Of a DNA stretch of 64,000 bases, positions 29,982 to 40,430 are shown piece by piece. How positions within the stretch are numbered: position 1 is the first letter of the stretch; every line of letters starts with the position of its first letter. The notes beneath the pieces are model-generated. The model made no database searches. It worked only from the letters and a program-made list of their open reading frames with translations, and had not been told where the DNA came from. Origin of the DNA: Cucumis sativus (taxonomy: Eukaryota; Streptophyta; Magnoliopsida; Cucurbitales; Cucurbitaceae); assembly GCF_000004075.3 (NCBI RefSeq), contig NC_026659.2:3224001-3288000 (forward strand), in the 5' to 3' direction. Made by a program: the position numbers and the translations under genes.

Positions 29982-32801
29982 ATGAGGAAACTTTCAGAAA
30001 AAAGTTCAGTTGTATTATTTTGTGTGTTATGCATGATGCTGCTTCTCCCATTTTGTTTCTCCATAACTGCAGCAGCTTGCATCCAAAAGGAGGGTGAAGC
30101 TCTTCTTCAATTCAAGAATAGTTTCTATAAAGATCCTTCTTATCCTTTGGCTTCGTGGAATAATGGAACTGATTGCTGTAGTTGGAAAGGAGTGGGTTGC
30201 AATCAAATTACTGGACATGTTACTATCATTAATCTTCGACACGATTATGAGGTTAACTTCTACTCATCACGTTTATATAGCAATAATTCCATTGATTCTA
30301 GTTTGCTTGAGTTGAAATACTTAAATTACTTGGATTTAAGTGGGAACTACTTCAACAATATTCAAATCCCAAACTTTTTAGGTTCAATGGTTGAATTAAC
30401 ATATCTTAATCTTTCTCAAGCATCCTTTTCCGGAAAAGTTCCCCCTCAATTGGGAAATCTAACTAAATTGAATGCTCTTGATTTATCATATAATTGGGTG
30501 GAAGCCAATGGTGATGTTGAATGGATATCTCACCTTTCATCCTTACAGTTCCTTGGCTTGACTTACGTGGACTTCTCAAAATCTTTGAATTTGATGCAAG
30601 TACTAAGTTCTCTTCCTATGTTGTCATCTTTAAGATTGAGTAATTGTAGCCTTCAAAACATCCATTTCTCTCTGAGTTTCTTAAATTATTCTACATTTCT
30701 CAGCAGAGTTCAACTGTTAGACTTATCTGACAATCAGTTAAGTGGTCCAATTCCTAAGGCTTTTCAAAATATGTCTTCCTTGAATTTATTAAACCTTTCT
30801 GGAAATAAGTTTACTGCTATTGAAGGTGGACTCTACAATTCCTTCATCGGAAACAATTGTGGTCTAAAAGAAATTGATTTTTCAGCGAACTTTGATCTTG
30901 ACGTAGATTTGTTTGGAACTTATGAGAATGAATCTATGGATTGCATCAATGGATATGATCTTCAAGTGCTTAAGTTAAGAGGTATACCTATGAAAACCAG
31001 AATCCCAATAGATTGGTTGGGAAAGTTCAAAAACTTGAAGTGCATTGATCTTTCATACTGTAAGATTCATGGTTCAATTCCAGCTTCACTTGGAAATTTA
31101 TCCAACATTGAATATTTAGATCTTTCAAACAATGTTTTAACTGGAGAAATTCCAGCCTCGTTGGGAAGCTTATTATTGAATTTGAAGGTATTAGATCTAT
31201 CAAGCAACTCACTCAAAGGTGTTCTTATAGAAGCTCATTTTGTGAATCTTTCAAAGTTGCATACTTTATACTTGAGCTACAATGAGCTTATTTCATTGGA
31301 CATGAAACCTAATTGGATTCCTCCATTTCAATTAAAAAAACTCGATATAGGCTCATGTATTGGTAGTTATGAAAGTGAGTTCCCTCCATGGCTTCAGACC
31401 CAAAAAGCACTTGATGAATTGTGGTTATCTAACACAAGTCTTTCAATTAGTTGTTTACCAACATGGTTCACACCACAAGTCCTCACCACTTTGGATCTTT
31501 CCTACAACCAAATAGTTGGACCGGTTTTTATCAGTATTGCCAATCAAGTGCCCAATTTAGAAGCCTTGTATCTCAATAATAACCTTATAAATGATTCTTT
31601 ACAACCCACAATTTGCAAATTGAAGAGTTTGAGCATTTTGGATCTTTCTAACAATAGGCTATTTGGGATTGTTCAAGGTTGTTTGTTGACTCCGAATTTG
31701 AATATTTTGGATTTGTCGTCCAACAACTTCTCAGGCACGTTTCCATATTCACATGGAAATCTTCCTTGGATTAATGAACTATTCTTAAGAAACAATAATT
31801 TTGAAGGATCTATGCCAATTGTATTGAAGAGTGCCAAATATTTGAAAATTTTAGAACTGGAAGGTAACAAATTCTCAGGAAACATACCTTCATGGGTAGG
31901 GGACAATCTTCAAAGTTTGCAAGTTCTAAGACTACGAAGTAATTTGTTCAATGGTACTATTCCTGCAAGTCTATGCAATCTTCCCGATTTGCAAATTTTG
32001 GATCTTGCACATAACCAATTGGATGGAAGTATCCCACCAAATCTCAACAATCTCAAAGGAATGATAACAAGAAAAAGCATGCAAGGATACACTCGAGTTT
32101 GTTGGCGTAGGTTATGCTTGGATAATGAAAAAGATGTGGTACAATCTATCAAATCAAGCTTCTTCAATTACACCAGGTTACAACTATGGTTGTTGGTGAA
32201 TATAGATCTATCCAATAACTCTTTGACGGGTTTCATTTCAAGTGAGATAACAATGCTTAAAGGGTTGATTGGATTGAATTTGTCTCACAACAATTTAATG
32301 GGGGCAATTCCTACTACGATTGGAGAAATGGAGTCATTAGAATCACTCGACCTATCTTTCAATCAATTTTCTGGACCAATTCCTCATACCTTATCAAATT
32401 TAAATTCGTTAGGAAAATTGATATTGTCCCACAATAATCTCTCTGGTCACGTTCCTCGAGAAGGTCATCTCTCAACATTTAACGAGGTTTCAAGTTTTGA
32501 AGGCAATCCATATCTATGTGGAGACCCGCTTCCAATCCAATGCGCGAGTTTGAATCCATTTAAGCCGATATTAGAAAAGATTGACGATCAAAATGAAGAT
32601 GAGAACTACGAAAAGTGGATGCTTTACGTTATGATAATTCTTGGATTTGTAGTTGGATTTTGGACAGTTATAGGAAGTTTAATACTGAAGACAAGGTGGA
32701 GACATGCTTATTTCAAGTTCGTGGATGAGGCTGTACTTACAATGTTCATCCAACAATTTGAAAAGCTTAAAGGAATCGGCATTTTCAAATGGTTTAGGTA
32801 A
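29982..32801 (+). CDS. LRR receptor-like protein, EIX2-like (RLP copy 2)
   Basis: This is a 939-residue single-exon frame. In order it has a signal peptide (about 1-30), an LRR N-terminal cap around CIQKEGEALLQFKNS and DCCSWKGVGC, about 24 LRRs by eye, an island segment with extra cysteines (about 690-735), four more LRRs, the cap GNPYLCGDPLPIQC, an acidic stretch, a transmembrane helix (about 879-902) and a short basic tail. The helix holds GFVVG, a GxxxG pattern of the type that pairs RLPs with the SOBIR1 kinase. The family includes tomato EIX receptors for fungal xylanase. The ligand here is unknown. The stop lies inside a plausible splice donor (AG|GTAATAA at 32797/32798). Splicing to the acceptor ending at 33023 would add 11 residues and stop at 33058-33060. 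Confidence 0.93.
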   Translation: MRKLSEKSSVVLFCVLCMMLLLPFCFSITAAACIQKEGEALLQFKNSFYKDPSYPLASWNNGTDCCSWKGVGCNQITGHVTIINLRHDYEVNFYSSRLYSNNSIDSSLLELKYLNYLDLSGNYFNNIQIPNFLGSMVELTYLNLSQASFSGKVPPQLGNLTKLNALDLSYNWVEANGDVEWISHLSSLQFLGLTYVDFSKSLNLMQVLSSLPMLSSLRLSNCSLQNIHFSLSFLNYSTFLSRVQLLDLSDNQLSGPIPKAFQNMSSLNLLNLSGNKFTAIEGGLYNSFIGNNCGLKEIDFSANFDLDVDLFGTYENESMDCINGYDLQVLKLRGIPMKTRIPIDWLGKFKNLKCIDLSYCKIHGSIPASLGNLSNIEYLDLSNNVLTGEIPASLGSLLLNLKVLDLSSNSLKGVLIEAHFVNLSKLHTLYLSYNELISLDMKPNWIPPFQLKKLDIGSCIGSYESEFPPWLQTQKALDELWLSNTSLSISCLPTWFTPQVLTTLDLSYNQIVGPVFISIANQVPNLEALYLNNNLINDSLQPTICKLKSLSILDLSNNRLFGIVQGCLLTPNLNILDLSSNNFSGTFPYSHGNLPWINELFLRNNNFEGSMPIVLKSAKYLKILELEGNKFSGNIPSWVGDNLQSLQVLRLRSNLFNGTIPASLCNLPDLQILDLAHNQLDGSIPPNLNNLKGMITRKSMQGYTRVCWRRLCLDNEKDVVQSIKSSFFNYTRLQLWLLVNIDLSNNSLTGFISSEITMLKGLIGLNLSHNNLMGAIPTTIGEMESLESLDLSFNQFSGPIPHTLSNLNSLGKLILSHNNLSGHVPREGHLSTFNEVSSFEGNPYLCGDPLPIQCASLNPFKPILEKIDDQNEDENYEKWMLYVMIILGFVVGFWTVIGSLILKTRWRHAYFKFVDEAVLTMFIQQFEKLKGIGIFKWFR

Positions 32802-33023
32802 TAAACTTTTGTTTGTTTTTTTAAGTTGATTTTTTTACACATTTTTTTTGAGTTCAACTTTTGCTAAGGGAAGTTCACAATAATCTGTCAGCACATATAT
32901 ATATATCATTTACCTACAGTAGAATATGCAAATATTTGAAAACAGTAAAAAGAAAAACCATCTTAGTTCTAATACCTTAAAAATTAAATTAAAGAAAACT
33001 AACAAATTGAATCTTTGATGCAG
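32798..33023 (+). other. Probable 3'-terminal intron of RLP copy 2
   Basis: The donor AG|GTAATAA and the acceptor tttgatgcag|G are conserved at equivalent places after the other copies (25148-25597 and 40436-40888). Here, splicing would remove the apparent TAA and extend the cytoplasmic tail with YNATQKYEQEH. In the other copies the stop comes before the donor, so there it would be a 3' UTR intron. Confidence 0.5.
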
Positions 33024-33060
33024 GTATAATGCTACACAAAAATATGAACAAGAACATTAA

Positions 33061-34497
33061 TCTCCTTTGATAAGTTTGGAACTATGCTAAAGCTTCTTAT
33101 AATTAATGTATCCACATATAATGATCAATGCGATGATATATTCTACTATGGGATATCCTGATCGAGATTTAGGCTGCTCTCTCACCTTGAAGTTATCCGA
33201 ATTCCAAAGAGATCATAACTCCAGATTTGTCTCATGAAATAAAATGTCACCATTAATACTGATAAACACCCATAGATAGACGTTGAGTCCATATTTAATT
33301 TGTTGGTTGTATTGTAGTTGAGTGGGTCCTATGTTGAGTAGAAGTTGAATATTTATTTTGGACTTCTTCAAGGACCAAATAACAATATTATATACTTTTA
33401 TCACGAGTAAGTCAATAACATTTTTAATTCCAAAGTTTCGAGGTTACATTTTAGTTTCTAAATTTATAAAAATAGACTCATGAATTTTCAAAGCGTACCT
33501 TTTTGGTTTTCAAAATTTTTAAAAATAGTTTCGGAGAGAATATAATTTTTATAATATATTTTTTTCATTTTAAATGTCATATAATTATTTAAAATAAAAA
33601 ATATTAAGTTATTTAAAGAACTTTTTCAACTTATTTATAAAAACTTTAGAAATTTGAAAGAAATGTTTTGAAAACTTAGTAACCAAATCAATTTATTTTT
33701 GGGACTAAAAATTTATCTTTTAATAAAAATAAATAGATAATTGATTTATATTTCATATTAAAATATTTAAAGACTCTAGAAAGTTATTTTTTCCAAGTCT
33801 TTGCATTTATTATGTAGGGCATTTGTTAGGTGGATGAAGAAATTGCATTAAAATGAAAAATAAAATACTTGATTGAAGTGTTAAATTTTAAGAAATGATA
33901 TTCTCTAAAGAAATAATAAAAGGTGGTTTATTATTTGGTAAGGTACATATTTGAAATTTTAAATGTTTAAAATTATAGATACTTGAAATTACAAAAGTCT
34001 TACGTTTTCAAATACTTTTGTAAGAATATTTTTTCTAAAATATCTGATAAAATTTTAATAAATGTCTTTATTTTGCAAGAATTCTATATAATGTATCAAA
34101 GAAGGCATATCTTACCACTATTTATTAGTTTAGAATTATTCTAATATGATTTGAACTTATATAACATATTTATTCTTTTGTCAAGTTAAAATTATCTTTA
34201 GATTAATACAATTTATATTATTTTATATGTAACTTTTATCTATAATAAAATATTATTATGATTTTAGACTTTGTTATAAACAAAGTGAAAAAAAAAAAGT
34301 CTACTTGTGCTAATATGCATGTTCATGTTGAAATCTAAATCCAGATGTAAACGAATTTTTAACGTTTGAAACTTCTTGTTCACTGATACATATGTATCAA
34401 TTGAGTTAAGCTTATGTTGGCTAGTTACTACAACTAATTAGATTGGAATATAAAAACTAATTTAATTTCGATAAAATCACTTATTTCAATCTAATTA
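33061..34497. other. Intergenic region after RLP copy 2
   Basis: Very AT-rich with no gene that I can support. The sequence before 34498 shows none of the receptor-coding sequence that one would expect upstream of the C-terminal relic at 34980. Confidence 0.5.
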
Positions 34498-34975
34498 TAA
34501 TTACAATAATTAACAATTAAAAAAATAAATATTGTATTATTGATGAATAGAAAGTAATAATTAAAAAAAAAGTAAAGATTTAACAATATTATTGATGAAC
34601 ATCGTGTTTTCTGAGCGTATTAACAATGGTCCAAATTTCGTGTTTCATAAAAGAAAAGGAAAATTGCAATTGATAACCATTTCATCAATAATAATTAAGA
34701 ATACAGCAAAATTTTAAAAAAATTGCAAATATAGCAAAACTATCACTCATAGATTTCATATGGTCTATCAGTGATAGACCATTATTTGCAACATGATCTA
34801 TCTGTGATAGACTTATATCATTGATAGAATTTGACAAATTTTGCTATATTTGCAAATTTTTTAATATGTTGCTATATACTTAATTATTTTGAATCTAATT
34901 GCTAAATTTGCAACTAGCCCATATTTATGGGTCTTGACCATGATTTTATCTTAAACCTAAAATTATATAAAAAAA
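34498..34975 (+). repeat. Direct repeat copy B, joined to a receptor relic
   Basis: Near-identical to 28787-29275, including the gtctatcagtgatagacc palindrome and the closing taaacctaaaattatataaa. Its right end abuts, within about ten bases, receptor coding sequence. Confidence 0.85.
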
Positions 34976-34979
34976 AAAT

Positions 34980-35232
34980 ATCGAAGTCATCATTCAAACG
35001 TACTGAAAACAATTCAGATCAAGATCAAGAAGATAAATGGGAGAAGTGGTTAGTTTGCATAATGATAATACTTGGATATATAATTGGATTTTGGGTAGTC
35101 GTTGGAAGTTTAATAGTGAAGAAGAGTTGGAGATATTCATATTTCAAATTTGTGGATGAGGCTACTTACAAGGTTCATGCAACAATTTGGAGGAGCATAC
35201 AATTACTTAAACCAATCTGCACTCCACAATAA
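34980..35232 (+). pseudogene. 3' relic of an EIX2-like RLP (relic 1)
   Basis: Only the acidic juxtamembrane stretch, the transmembrane helix (with GYIIG) and the basic tail YSYFKFVDEATYKVHATIW survive. They are clearly homologous to the ends of copies 1 and 3. All LRRs and the signal peptide are absent. The 3' flank (35400-35890) aligns with the 3' flank of copy 3 (40905-41410), so this was once a full tandem copy. An in-frame ATG at 34927 in the upstream repeat makes a chimeric 101-residue frame of doubtful meaning. Confidence 0.85.
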
Positions 35233-37446
35233 GTTAGGTAATATATATAACATTTTGTTTTGATTCTTTTTATATTATAGTCTATTTTTGTTTTAGTTCA
35301 ATTTTATGTACTGACTAATTATGTCAACTTATATATATAGGCTTCATTAGTTTTTGTATTAAATTCACCTTTAAACCACAACTAAGAATCTAATACGTAA
35401 TGGTTAAAAATGTGACTAAGATTATATATATAGAAAACCTAAAGCTTATTCTAATCTTCTTCCATAGTAATCCAAATATGATAATATATCATGTCACACG
35501 TTGCCCTAGTTTGATATTTTTGTATCAAAGCTTTCACTTTTTTTCCTTCTCATTCAGCTATCTACTATTATTGTCATTTTTTTTAATCTTTATTTCTTTT
35601 TCTTTTTCACTTCTCTTTTTTTTTTTTTTAAATTTTAAATATTTAATCTTTAATTTGTATATACAGAAGAAAGATTAAATCGTTTATTGTAATATATGCT
35701 ACTATGTGAATGTAAAATTACTCGACAATTTTAGGAAATTGATGTCGAAGGAAGTTGAATTGAACGTCAGCTCTTTTTTTCCTTTTTGGATAAAACTTTC
35801 AATATTGTTAGATATTGGTTGTTTGCTAATATATATTTTTGTAGGCACTTGTAACTTCTATGTATATCATTTTTTTTCTTCAGAATTTACCATTCAACTT
35901 TGATGGGAGTAAAGATGTTAAGATAACTAATTCTTTCCTCTTTGAATGTTTCACATAATTCCATCTATTGACAACAAACTTTGACGATTACCTTCGATGA
36001 TCAACTCCAACGGTTAAATCTACTAAAGACCCTATGATCTAACGCTCAATTTCGTTTGATGACCACACCTTTGGCGACGACTTCAACAACTTAACACTAT
36101 GATGACCACATATGCAACCAACTCTCCAGATGATGATCAAACTCAAGTCAAGACCACTTCTTGCTACCATGTTTAATAGAGCCTTTTTTAAATATGACTT
36201 TCATCATATATATATAATAGTAATAAAAACATTACGATCATAGCAAATCGAACAAACTTGGGTGTTAAACATTTATAATACGCAACTTGTGTGTAACATT
36301 TTCGACAAGAAATGAAATAAATTACCATCAAAACTATACATCGTAAATTATTTAAATTGAGTCTTATCAAAATACCTTATTATATCTTGTATATTATAAA
36401 TAGAATCAGTTAGTGTTAGTGTACCTCTTGCTGGTAAACGTAATAACAAAATTTCCTAGTTTAATATTTTGGGTCAATCAATGTTTAAGATGTATAATGA
36501 TACATAATTAAATTTACTTCATCTACTACTAACTTAAATGTCTTATTCCTTTTTAATGTTATTAAGAAAGGAGTTAAAATTATTTACAAATACAATGTAA
36601 TTTCAAATTTTATGAACAATATATACTAATAAACATTGATTCATTGTTACAATGTCTTATTAATAAAATCTAAAATTTTACTATACTTTTGTATTTTGGA
36701 TCATTTTGTTATATTTTAAAACTGTGTTTGTGTGTACAAAATTGGTGAGACTTTGACTATGACTATGTGATTTTCTAAAAATAAGAAACAATAAAATCAA
36801 CAGAAATTAATGTACAAGAAAAATATATTTCAAAGTCATTTGGGTGTATTATGTGGGGAACTTAGAAGAAATTGAATGAAAATGAGGAATTAAAAAAATT
36901 GAGTTGACTCAATATTATTGAAGTCTTTGGTGTCATTGATTCATTTTCTTTGACGTCTCATATCATTGCCTACAAGCAAGTGGCCAACATGACTCTTGTT
37001 TGTTCCTTCTTTCATAATGATGGGTGTGATAGGTTGGATGTAATTTGAATTGACTGAGGGAGTTTTCTTTTAACGTCTTTCTTTGCATTACACATTCTAA
37101 CCAAACAAAATAAATGGAAATAAAAAGAGTAAAGTAATTTATTACAATACCTTTGCAAACAAAAAAGGTGATACTTCAAGAATCAAAATGATATGTTTTA
37201 TCAAAAATTGTTTATAATATAAACGTATGACAAAATAAAGGAAGAAAATGGGTAAAACTTTAAGGATGAAATCTAAATTTAATTTAAAGTTAATGATTAA
37301 GCTTCATAAGGAAATTAGACCCAAGAAAATGTGTTTTCATGGCCTTGGCATCTATTATGATAAACATTTATAGGCAGAGGAATTAAATGGAAAGGAAAGG
37401 ACAATTGAGAAAGAAAAATTAAAGTTGCATTAAAATCTCATTTGGT
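35233..37446. other. Intergenic region before RLP copy 3
   Basis: 35400-35890 is homologous to 40905-41410 (an old duplicated 3' flank). About 35960-36175 is less AT-rich and has repeated gatgac/gatcaac words but no frame; it may be a mobile-element scrap. About 36580-36730 belongs to the dispersed AT-rich family. The rest is promoter-side sequence of copy 3. Confidence 0.5.
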
Positions 37447-37454
37447 TATAAATA
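37447..37454 (+). promoter_or_regulatory. TATA box of RLP copy 3
   Basis: TATAAATA lies 74 bases upstream of the ATG. The following leader (actcagtactccaaa) is almost the same as in copy 1. Confidence 0.55.
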
Positions 37455-37520
37455 AAGGCCAAGTAATTTTCACCCAACTCATACATTACTACTCAGTACT
37501 CCAAATATTTCCTTTGCAAA

Positions 37521-40430
37521 ATGAGGAAATTAGTTTCAAACAAAACTTCAGTATTTGCATTATTGTGTGTGTTATGGATGATACTGCTTCTTCTACAGCT
37601 CCAATTTTGTTTGTCCATAACAGCAGCTTGCATCCAAAACGAGCGTGAAGCACTTCTTCAATTCAAGAATAGCTTTTATGATGATCCTTCTCATCGATTG
37701 GCTTCGTGGAATGATGGAACTGATTGCTGTAATTGGAAAGGAGTGAGTTGCAATCAAACTACTGGACATGTTACTATCATTGATCTTCGTCGTGAACTTC
37801 GTCAGGTCGACTTCTACCCGTCACCTTTGTTTAGCTATAATTCCATTGATTCTAGTTTGTTTGAGTTGAAATGCTTAACTTACTTGGATTTGAGTGGGAA
37901 TAACTTCATTTATACTAAAATCCCAAAGTTTTTAGGTTCAATGGTTGAATTAACATATCTTAATCTTTCTAATGCATATTTTTCGGGCAAAGTTCCTCCT
38001 CATTTAGGAAATCTTACTAAATTGGACACTCTTGATTTATCATTTAATCTGCTGGAAACGAATGGTGATGTTGAATGGATATCTCACCTTTCATCCTTGA
38101 AGTTCCTTTGGTTGAGAGGGATGGACTTTTCCAAGGCTTCAAATTTGATGCAAGTGCTAAATTATCTTCCTTCCTTGGTGTCTTTGAGATTGAGTGAATG
38201 TAACCTTCAAAACATACATTTCTCTTCAAGTTCTTGGTTGAATTATTCATCATTATTTCTTTCTAGAATTCAACTTCTAGACTTGTCTTCCAATCAATTA
38301 AATGGTCCAGTTCCTGCGGCATTTCAAAATACGACTTCTTTGAAGTACCTAGACCTTTCAAATAATCAATTCAATGCTATTTTTCATGGTGGAATTTCTA
38401 CCTTCATCCAAAATAATTTTGGCCTAAAAGTACTTGATTTATCGTTCAACTATGATCTTGGTGGAGATGTGTTTGGAAGTAGTTATGAGAATCAATCTAC
38501 AGGTTGCGATCTTGAAGTACTTAACTTAGGATATACATCTTTGATAACCAAAATTCCAGATTGGTTGGGAAAGTTAAAAAATATGAAGTCCCTTGCTCTT
38601 GGATATAGTCACATTTATGGTCCAATTCCAACTTCACTTGGAAACTTGTCAAGCCTGGAATATTTAGATCTATCAGGCAATGCTTTAACCGGAGCAATTC
38701 CAAACTCAATTAGAAGATTATTGAACTTGAGAAAATTGTATCTACAAGGAAATAAATTGGTAGAGGTGGACAGTGAATGTTTTATCCAACTTGAGAAATT
38801 GGAGGAATTAGACATATCAAGAAACTTGCTCAAAGGGATTCTTACAGAACTTCACTTTGGCAATCTCTATCAGTTGCATACCTTAAGTATTGGCTACAAT
38901 GAACTTCTCTATTTGGACGTGAAATCTAACTGGAATCCTCCCTTTCAATTACAAGTTTTTGATGCTTCATCATGTATTGGTTGTTTTAGAAGTGAATTCC
39001 CTCCATGGCTTCAGACTCAAAAAAGATTGGTTGAATTATGGTTATCCAACACAAGTCTCTCAATCAGTTGTATACCAACATGGTTCAAACCACAAAATCT
39101 CACCAATTTGGATCTTTCGCACAACGAAATGACAGGACCATTTTTTAACAGTTTTGCCAATCAAATGCCCAATTTGGTGCGGTTGTTTATCAATGATAAT
39201 CTTATCAATGATTCTTTATTATCTCCACTCTGCCAATTGAAGAACTTGAACACTTTGGATCTTTCAAACAATTTGCTATCTGGAATCGTTCAAGGTTGTT
39301 TGTTGACTACAACTTTGGTTGTTTTAGATCTATCATCTAACAACTTTTCAGGGACCTTTCCTTATTCACATGGAAATGATCTTTTGGATATTGAAGTACT
39401 ACATTTGGAAAATAATAATTTTGTGGGATCCATGCCAATTGTATTGAAGAATTCCAAATTTTTGGAAACTTTAGATATTGAGGGAAACAAGTTCTCTGGG
39501 AACATACCCACATGGGTAGGGGATAATCTTCAAAGTTTAAAAATTCTAATACTACGAAGTAATTTGTTCAATGGTACTATTCCTCCAAGTATATGTAATC
39601 TCACTGACTTGCAAATTTTGGATCTAGCCCACAACCAATTGGACGGAATTATCCCGTCAAAGCTCAGCAATTTCGACGTAATGACAAGAAGAAATACAAA
39701 TGGATTCACTGTTATTTGTAGGAGTAGTGATGTCGAGCATGGAGTAATATGCCCTGATGGTGAAAAATATGTGGTACAGTCAATCAAATCAAATTATTAT
39801 AATTACTCCATGATGTTTATAATGTCAATGGTGAGTATAGATCTATCCAATAACTTTCTGGGGGGTTTCATTCCAAGTGAGATAACAAAGCTTAGAAGGT
39901 TGATTGGATTGAATTTGTCACACAATAATATTATCGGGATAGTTCCTGCTGAAATTGGAGATATGGAGTCATTAGAATCACTCGACTTATCTTTCAATCG
40001 ACTTTCTGGGGCAATTCCTCTAAGTTTATCAAAATTAAATTCATTAGGCACGTTGAAGTTGTCCCACAACAATTTCTCAGGCAACATTCCTCGAGATGGT
40101 CATCTCTCCACATTCATTGACGCTTCAAGTTTTGACAATAATTCATATCTTTGTGGAGATCCACTCCCAATAAAATGCGTGGTTGAGAATTCATTTGAAC
40201 CGCCGTTCAATAAAATTGACAATCAAGACCAAGATGAAGATAAACGGGAGAAGTGGTTGCTTTACCTTACCGTAATTCTTGGATTTATAGTTGGATTTTG
40301 GGGAGTCGTTGGAAGTTTAACATTGAAGAAGAGTTGGAGATATGCTTATTTCAAGTTTGTGGAGGAAGCTAATTACGAGGTTCATGCAACAATTTGGATG
40401 ACCATACAATTGCTTAAAGGACGCAAATGA
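37521..40430 (+). CDS. LRR receptor-like protein, EIX2-like (RLP copy 3)
   Basis: This is an intact 969-residue frame with the same architecture as copy 2: signal peptide, LRR N-terminal cap (CIQNEREALLQFKNS, DCCNWKGVSC), about 29 LRRs, an island with CRSSDVEHGVICPDGEK, C-terminal LRRs, the cap NSYLCGDPLPIKC, an acidic stretch, a transmembrane helix (about 912-935, with GFIVG) and a basic tail KKSWRYAYFKFVEEANYEV. It has one LRR more than copies 1 and 2, around LRKLYLQGNKLVEVDSECF. It probably acts at the plasma membrane in pattern recognition with SOBIR1/BAK1-type kinases. That is family knowledge; the ligand is unknown. A likely 3' UTR intron lies at 40436-40888. Confidence 0.93.
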   Translation: MRKLVSNKTSVFALLCVLWMILLLLQLQFCLSITAACIQNEREALLQFKNSFYDDPSHRLASWNDGTDCCNWKGVSCNQTTGHVTIIDLRRELRQVDFYPSPLFSYNSIDSSLFELKCLTYLDLSGNNFIYTKIPKFLGSMVELTYLNLSNAYFSGKVPPHLGNLTKLDTLDLSFNLLETNGDVEWISHLSSLKFLWLRGMDFSKASNLMQVLNYLPSLVSLRLSECNLQNIHFSSSSWLNYSSLFLSRIQLLDLSSNQLNGPVPAAFQNTTSLKYLDLSNNQFNAIFHGGISTFIQNNFGLKVLDLSFNYDLGGDVFGSSYENQSTGCDLEVLNLGYTSLITKIPDWLGKLKNMKSLALGYSHIYGPIPTSLGNLSSLEYLDLSGNALTGAIPNSIRRLLNLRKLYLQGNKLVEVDSECFIQLEKLEELDISRNLLKGILTELHFGNLYQLHTLSIGYNELLYLDVKSNWNPPFQLQVFDASSCIGCFRSEFPPWLQTQKRLVELWLSNTSLSISCIPTWFKPQNLTNLDLSHNEMTGPFFNSFANQMPNLVRLFINDNLINDSLLSPLCQLKNLNTLDLSNNLLSGIVQGCLLTTTLVVLDLSSNNFSGTFPYSHGNDLLDIEVLHLENNNFVGSMPIVLKNSKFLETLDIEGNKFSGNIPTWVGDNLQSLKILILRSNLFNGTIPPSICNLTDLQILDLAHNQLDGIIPSKLSNFDVMTRRNTNGFTVICRSSDVEHGVICPDGEKYVVQSIKSNYYNYSMMFIMSMVSIDLSNNFLGGFIPSEITKLRRLIGLNLSHNNIIGIVPAEIGDMESLESLDLSFNRLSGAIPLSLSKLNSLGTLKLSHNNFSGNIPRDGHLSTFIDASSFDNNSYLCGDPLPIKCVVENSFEPPFNKIDNQDQDEDKREKWLLYLTVILGFIVGFWGVVGSLTLKKSWRYAYFKFVEEANYEVHATIWMTIQLLKGRK

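Noticed and set aside
30027-32167. Minus-strand frames opposite RLP copy 2
   Set aside because: They mirror the LRR coding strand. The same antisense frames recur opposite the other copies, as expected from a repeated codon pattern.
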